A DNA stretch of 64,000 nt, from NCBI GenBank assembly GCA_027627225.1, contig CM051038.1:46834843-46898842 (forward strand). Reading direction: 5' to 3'. The notes under the pieces are model-generated. The model was not told the DNA's origin. It saw only the letters and a list, made by a program, of their open reading frames with translations, and did no database searches. The DNA is from Congeria kusceri. Its lineage: Eukaryota > Mollusca > Bivalvia > Myida > Dreissenidae. The position numbers and the translations under genes were made by a program. Position 1 is the stretch's first letter; the number at the start of each line of letters is the position of its first letter. Of this stretch, positions 59,216-64,000 are shown piece by piece.

Positions 59216-61030
59216 GTCAGAGACGTTTAGATCGACAATACAAATAATAAAATTAGCAAACAAAGCGAAAAATGAAATTGTATTAACTTATTAAAATTTC
59301 ATTTTTTTATACTGCACAACCCGAACCGAAAATATGGCAGAATACTTTGATTATTTGATTTTATTTGAAACAAAGCAAACCCAGACAGTCCAATATTTAA
59401 ACGATATGTGTCCTCCGAGTAACTGTTTATTACACGTGCATACGACATTGTTCATAGTGTTTATTGATTATATCACATACATGTTTCTCTATAGTTTATT
59501 GAATATTTATTTACAATTTTTGTTTACAAATTTATATGTTTTTGTACTATCAACCCATATACACAGGTCTCCACTTCCGTCCCCATGGGACTTACCATGT
59601 AACATTGCAACAACTTTAACTTCTCCATATTTTGCCATTAGTAATTAACAATCCAGCCACTCTTTTGTTAGAGAACTGATTTCCATTAATTGTTTTTAGC
59701 AATTGCATCACAAGGATTACCACGTGTTCTTTTGTTACAACTGTGGTAACTTTTTACCATCTGATATCTATAATTAAATAGGCGACTCAGTGTGTGCACG
59801 ACAGTAACCCTTTCCGGTGACTACAAATGATGGCAGTAAAGGTCATTCTATGTATGGTGGACGCGTCAGATACGGGCACTTGCGTCTTGTCAGCGGTCAC
59901 CATACCAAATAGGTGTCTTCTCCGGGTACTCTGGTATATCCGAAGCACAAGAACACACCACAATTAAACACATTTCAGTAAACATAAATAGCTAGAAATT
60001 GCTGTGTTTGTTTCAAATTTCGTCCCAGCGTTCGATATGTTTATTAAAAAGTAAATAATGTAGGTGATGGAATACACGCAGGCTCCACACACAATGCAGA
60101 CAGGCCTCATAAACTACGTAATGCACACACATAAATACGGTTAAGTACTTGTAGCAACGAGATAAAGAGAAATCACTTTTCTTGATTGTAATTACCGTGC
60201 GGTCGTGGGTAAAAAACCGACGACACAAGACCTTAAACCGAGATGCACTGTTCTTTGTGCTTCATATCGGCCTTAAATAGGACCCAGGGTCGCCTCTTTG
60301 AAACAGACGTCTCCCGCAATTTGCACTATCACCCGTAACACAATTAACAAGATTTCATGCCACACGACTTTGAAAAGTTTATAATTTCAAATTTAGTCTA
60401 AATATAAGCCAATGTAGTTCGAAGATTATATGTAACAACCGATTCCATTGGTTAATCACGTAACAACCGATTTCATTGGTTAATCTTTTAGGATTGGACT
60501 CAGTTTGAGATTGAGAACATTCGTAGTCATAGTGACTAGGGGTTATGACCTTACGAGTGAGAACCGGGGTGTACTCGATAAATAATCACCACAGACAAGT
60601 TCACGTGCGACGACGACATGACCTGTTTGTACACTGTGCAGGAAAGGCACGTTGGAATAAGCGTGATCTATCGAGAAAGCATCTGACTTGGCGATACAAA
60701 GACCACAATTGGATTTCCACAATTGCACAAAGACATTAAAATAATTCATGAACTATGATCAATTGTTTTCATTAAGAGCAATGACAGTCTGTGTGACAAC
60801 GCGTGTCTTGCCTTTGCAAACGAGTATGATTTATGGAACTTATCTAACTTTTACTAGTGGAGATTCATGTATATCGTACCGGTACATTTATATATTATTA
60901 GAAACTATGAAAGGAACTGTTCCTGCAACAGTGTCATAGGGATTAAAGAATACTACCCCAAGAACTAAAACTGACACAAAAAAACAGATCAACAAAAATG
61001 CTTTACAACAATGAAACTCACGACTGAGGA
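59216..61030. other. Intergenic with small repeat remnants
   Basis: 60240-60345 holds a reversed fragment of the 24331 SINE body ('acccagggtcgcc', 'gtctcccgcaatttgcac', 'cacccgtaac'). 60431-60484 has a tandem doublet 'taacaaccgattccattggt' 'taatc'. 59921-59938 has the 'ctccgggtactctgg' word. 60630-60835 aligns loosely with 45175-45400. Frames at 59334-59648, 60013-60228 and 60545-60939 show no recognisable product. Confidence 0.45.
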
Positions 61031-61039
61031 GCAATAAGA

Positions 61040-61165
61040 AGTAATGATAACTGGCAGCACTTTAAACCATGTTCGATGTTCAGTAATGATAACTGGCAGC
61101 ACTTTAAACCATGTTGTGTTCAGTAATGACAACTGGCAGCACTTTAACCATGTTCGATGTTCTGC
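61040..61165 (+). repeat. Three-copy ~42-bp tandem repeat
   Basis: 'agtaatgataactggcagca' + 'ctttaaaccatgttcgatgt' occurs three times with small differences (61041, 61083, 61124). Confidence 0.85.
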
Positions 61166-61785
61166 TTTGTACGAAATTGTGTAAAGACACTCGCATTTCT
61201 GACTTCAAAAATGTAAATTTATTCATTTTTATGTTTTGTGTTGTGTTGTGCATATTTACCTGTATTGTATTGGCAATTGGTCACTTGCCTCAAATAAAGG
61301 ACCAGCGGATGTTAATAAGGGTTTCTCTCATGGTGATGTCTCTGGAGTTTCAGTATTCTTATACTGAGAATGGCAAAACAGATAGGACCAGTTTATATAA
61401 CATTTAGAATGTGTAACCCTTTTAACATGAACCTATTTAACATGTATTGCATGCCGTTATTAATATCTGAAAGTCAGAGATTGCAAATATCTTGTGGTCT
61501 TATGCCACTAAAATCGATAACAAAGTTGGCTTTGGCATATGTTTCTTGATGGTTTTTTCTTCGATAATGTATCGTGTCTTTCGACATTTTTATATTTTCT
61601 GTATTTATTTCAATTAATTTCGTCATTTTCATCTGGTCGTTTGAAAAAAAAAAAAACACTATAATAATGAATGCAAAATACAAAATCGTACATACGCACT
61701 TTTAAGACACCAATCAAATAATAGGCAGCTCTGGTCAAGCGTTTGGGGCATGTAATTCAGCAAGTGACAAGTTTAGTAATGTTCA
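61166..61785. other. Intergenic, no gene seen
   Basis: The frame 61111-61407 has a hydrophobic run (FIFMFCVVLCIFTCIVLAIG) that could be a membrane segment, but it begins inside the tandem repeat and matches nothing I know. Confidence 0.35.
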
Positions 61786-62128
61786 AGCCCCATAAGGGTA
61801 TACGAGATCATGCCCCATAACGGTATACGAGATCATGCCCCATAAGGGTATACGAGATCATGCCCCATAAGAGTATACGAGATCATGCCCCATAAGGGTA
61901 TACGAGATCATGCCCCATAACGGTATACGAGATCATGCCCCATAAGGGTATACGAGATCATGCCCCATAAGGGTATACGAGATCATGCCCCATAAGGGTA
62001 TACGAGATCGTGCCCCATAAGGGTATATGAGATCGTGCCCCATAAGGGTATACGAGATCATGCCCCATAAGGGTATACGAGATCATGCCCCATAAGGGTA
62101 TATGAGATCATGCCCCATAAGGGTATAT
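61786..62128 (+). repeat. 25-bp minisatellite, about 14 copies
   Basis: Unit 'gccccataagggtatacgag' + 'atcat', with rare variants (aacgg, gagta, atcgt, tatatg). Very uniform, so young. The period is not a multiple of three, and the minus frame that enters it soon repeats itself. Confidence 0.95.
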
Positions 62129-64000
62129 AACAGATCAATAATACAAGGAGTAGAACAATAACAAGAAAATCATAATACATATATAAATCATGACATGGAT
62201 ACACACATGAAAAACAATAAAACCATACTGTTACAAGTACACTAGAAATATAACCTATGTTGAAGTTAAAAGAATTAAAAAATACTTTATATTGTAGAAT
62301 GAAATATGTAGCTTTGGAATAATCTTGCAAGGAAGATGGATCTAACGAAAAGTTAATAAGAATATATTTGTAAGTGACTGACATGACTTGCAAAGTATCA
62401 TATTTTTTCAGAGTCAATCGTTCTTACAAAAAGAATGCTATAAAGATGCTCGCATCATTGTTCAGCGCTTTGGCACACTGAGAGATACACGTGAGTGTTA
62501 TGAGATTTACACGTGACTGTTGGTTTTAAAATGTGGCAAATGTTTACGCATGTAGTTCAGCGCGTAATATTTTCTCAGTTATCTGATCACAATATAAAAG
62601 CCTTTGTACCGATGTTTGCAACCCTGAGAGATAAACGTGAGCATTGTGAGATATTTACTAATACAATTGGATAAGGATAGCTTCGTTTATAGTCTTTCTT
62701 TTTATTGGGTAGTTTTATTTGCTTTAAATGAATTGTGCTTTATAATTGTCATTTTTTGAGTATTATTAGTTAATTATTGTATTGCTTCATGTAATTCAAA
62801 CGTTGTCTATTATATTTCAAAATCAATTCTATTCTTCTGTAGCAAAGATAGACAACATTTGCAAAAGTGACCCTTAACAATTTTAAGTAGTATACTTTAG
62901 CTGGTAATACAATGTGTCAATGTATTTCAACGAAGAATCGTATAACATATAATATAATTCTTATACTATGCATTGCCAAGATGCCTCGCACTTAAGAGAA
63001 ACACGTCAATAATGATAATCATTACCGCAATCCCCATCCACGCACCTTCACACGACGGATGCAATATAATTGGACAACTGGTTGCCGCTAGGCGCAGAAT
63101 TGTTCACATAGTTTGTGATGTTATGTTCGTTTGCCCGCCGTTTCTTGCACAGCTTTATTACCAAATGATCTTCATTCGTGCATACATGGGTTGTGATGTT
63201 AACCTTGTTTTTCGTATGTATGAATACATATACCGATTTCTTGCATATGATGGTACAAATCTCACGTAAACAAACAGTTGTCGTTATTCCTTACACATAG
63301 CGTTTAATAAAGTAATAGCACAATTGGAAATCGAAGTTTTCTTTTTAATAAAAACGTCTAAGCCGCCATCCATATACACCTAAGGCATAACATTACAATA
63401 TACTTCATATTTTCAGTTTGTATTATAGTCCTCGAGCACATTGTAGTAAAAATCAACCTTGTGCTTACCTTGTATCTACACATGTAATGTTGTATTTATT
63501 TTTATATTGGGTAAAAAAGGGCACATTGGGATTTCGACTTTCAACTTAGCAATATATGATTTAAACAGTTGATAGAACCTCGAAATTTGCAAATTGCTAG
63601 CCGAGAGATGTGATCTACTGCGTTGAATTCAAGATCTCGCAGTGGTTTCGCCTGCTGCGCTGTACTGCCCACACAAGTCGCTCGTCCAAATGTTGAAGGC
63701 GATTTATTAATATTTAATAATCTTCATTTTTAATACGTGTTTTTATATTTGTTTTATTAAAATACAAGAGTTTGCAACAGTAGAAATGTTTTTTTATACT
63801 ACAAACTTAAACAATATATCAGTTGTGCATTCAAAAATATGTGCATTCAAAAATATGTAAAAGTAGCTATCGGTTTGGAAAAATGTTCTGCTTATTTCCA
63901 TAAATATTCATTTAAAAACCTGAAACACTGATCTCTTTTCGTTATGTATCTTTTATCTGAAAATAATAACGTTAAAACTAATGAGGATACTATATTATAC
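62129..64000. other. AT-rich intergenic stretch to the right edge
   Basis: No gene recognised. 'ctgagagatacacgtgag' and 'ctgagagataaacgtgag' (62479, 62624) are a short dispersed doublet. The frame 62973-63269 has no recognisable product. Confidence 0.4.

Noticed and set aside
61111..61407. Possible single-pass membrane protein
   Set aside because: Starts inside a three-copy tandem repeat and has no relatives I recognise; the hydrophobic run may be AT-driven.

Overview
The window looks like nuclear DNA from an animal, most likely a bivalve mollusc. It is AT-rich, has a very low density of coding sequence, and is crowded with transposon remnants, tRNA-derived SINEs, foldback elements and minisatellites. 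Several interspersed repeats here (the hairpin-headed element at 5424-6710, the 'gcctgtgcgg' family, the 135-bp units at 8255-9300) are of types I associate with bivalve and other mollusc genomes. The species cannot be fixed from sequence alone.

Only one ordinary host gene is supported: an intronless CDK5 activator (p35/CDK5R1) on the minus strand at 26963-27946. It has the MGTVLS myristoylation start and the complete C-terminal cyclin-like domain. A perfect CRE palindrome lies about 400 bp upstream. Two inverted copies of one repeat family flank the locus.

The rest is mobile or repetitive DNA. 1-3158 (minus) is an uninterrupted BEL/Pao-type gag-protease-reverse transcriptase frame that runs off the left edge, with a TATA box and probable LTR to its right. 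4295-9300 holds dispersed repeats: a mollusc-type hairpin repeat, a foldback element and a 135-bp tandem family. 10383-10756 is a miniature LTR element. 11327-12480 is a duplicated segment, one copy of which has grown into a 14-unit, 45-bp array. 16952-24626 carries three copies of one TIR MITE, a second TIR element, a long TAG microsatellite and a SINE. 29342-36812 is a nest of palindromic elements and SINEs. 39125-45105 is a 40-bp minisatellite split by a 2.8-kb composite LTR insertion. 45975-50031 is a decayed LINE with a MITE inside its reverse transcriptase. 53272-59025 is a 5.7-kb hierarchical 18-bp satellite. 61786-62128 is a 25-bp array.

The most unusual item is the miniature LTR element (TRIM). 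Its LTRs are only about 144 bp and begin TGTCACGG and end CGGCGACA. The primer-binding site matches tRNA-Lys(CUU) over 18 of 18 bases, and each LTR contains a 75-nt tRNA-like block with A- and B-box sequences. Four LTRs occur in the composite at 40184-42989, where they are fused to a Gypsy pol fragment and a probable Gypsy LTR with the same PBS. The whole insert is flanked by a 4-bp repeat. A diverged copy at 10383-10756 keeps the same plan. I know of one parallel, the plant TRIM Cassandra with 5S rRNA promoter sequence in its LTR; I know of no tRNA equivalent.

Most long open frames in the window lie in minisatellites whose period is a multiple of three and are not genes.
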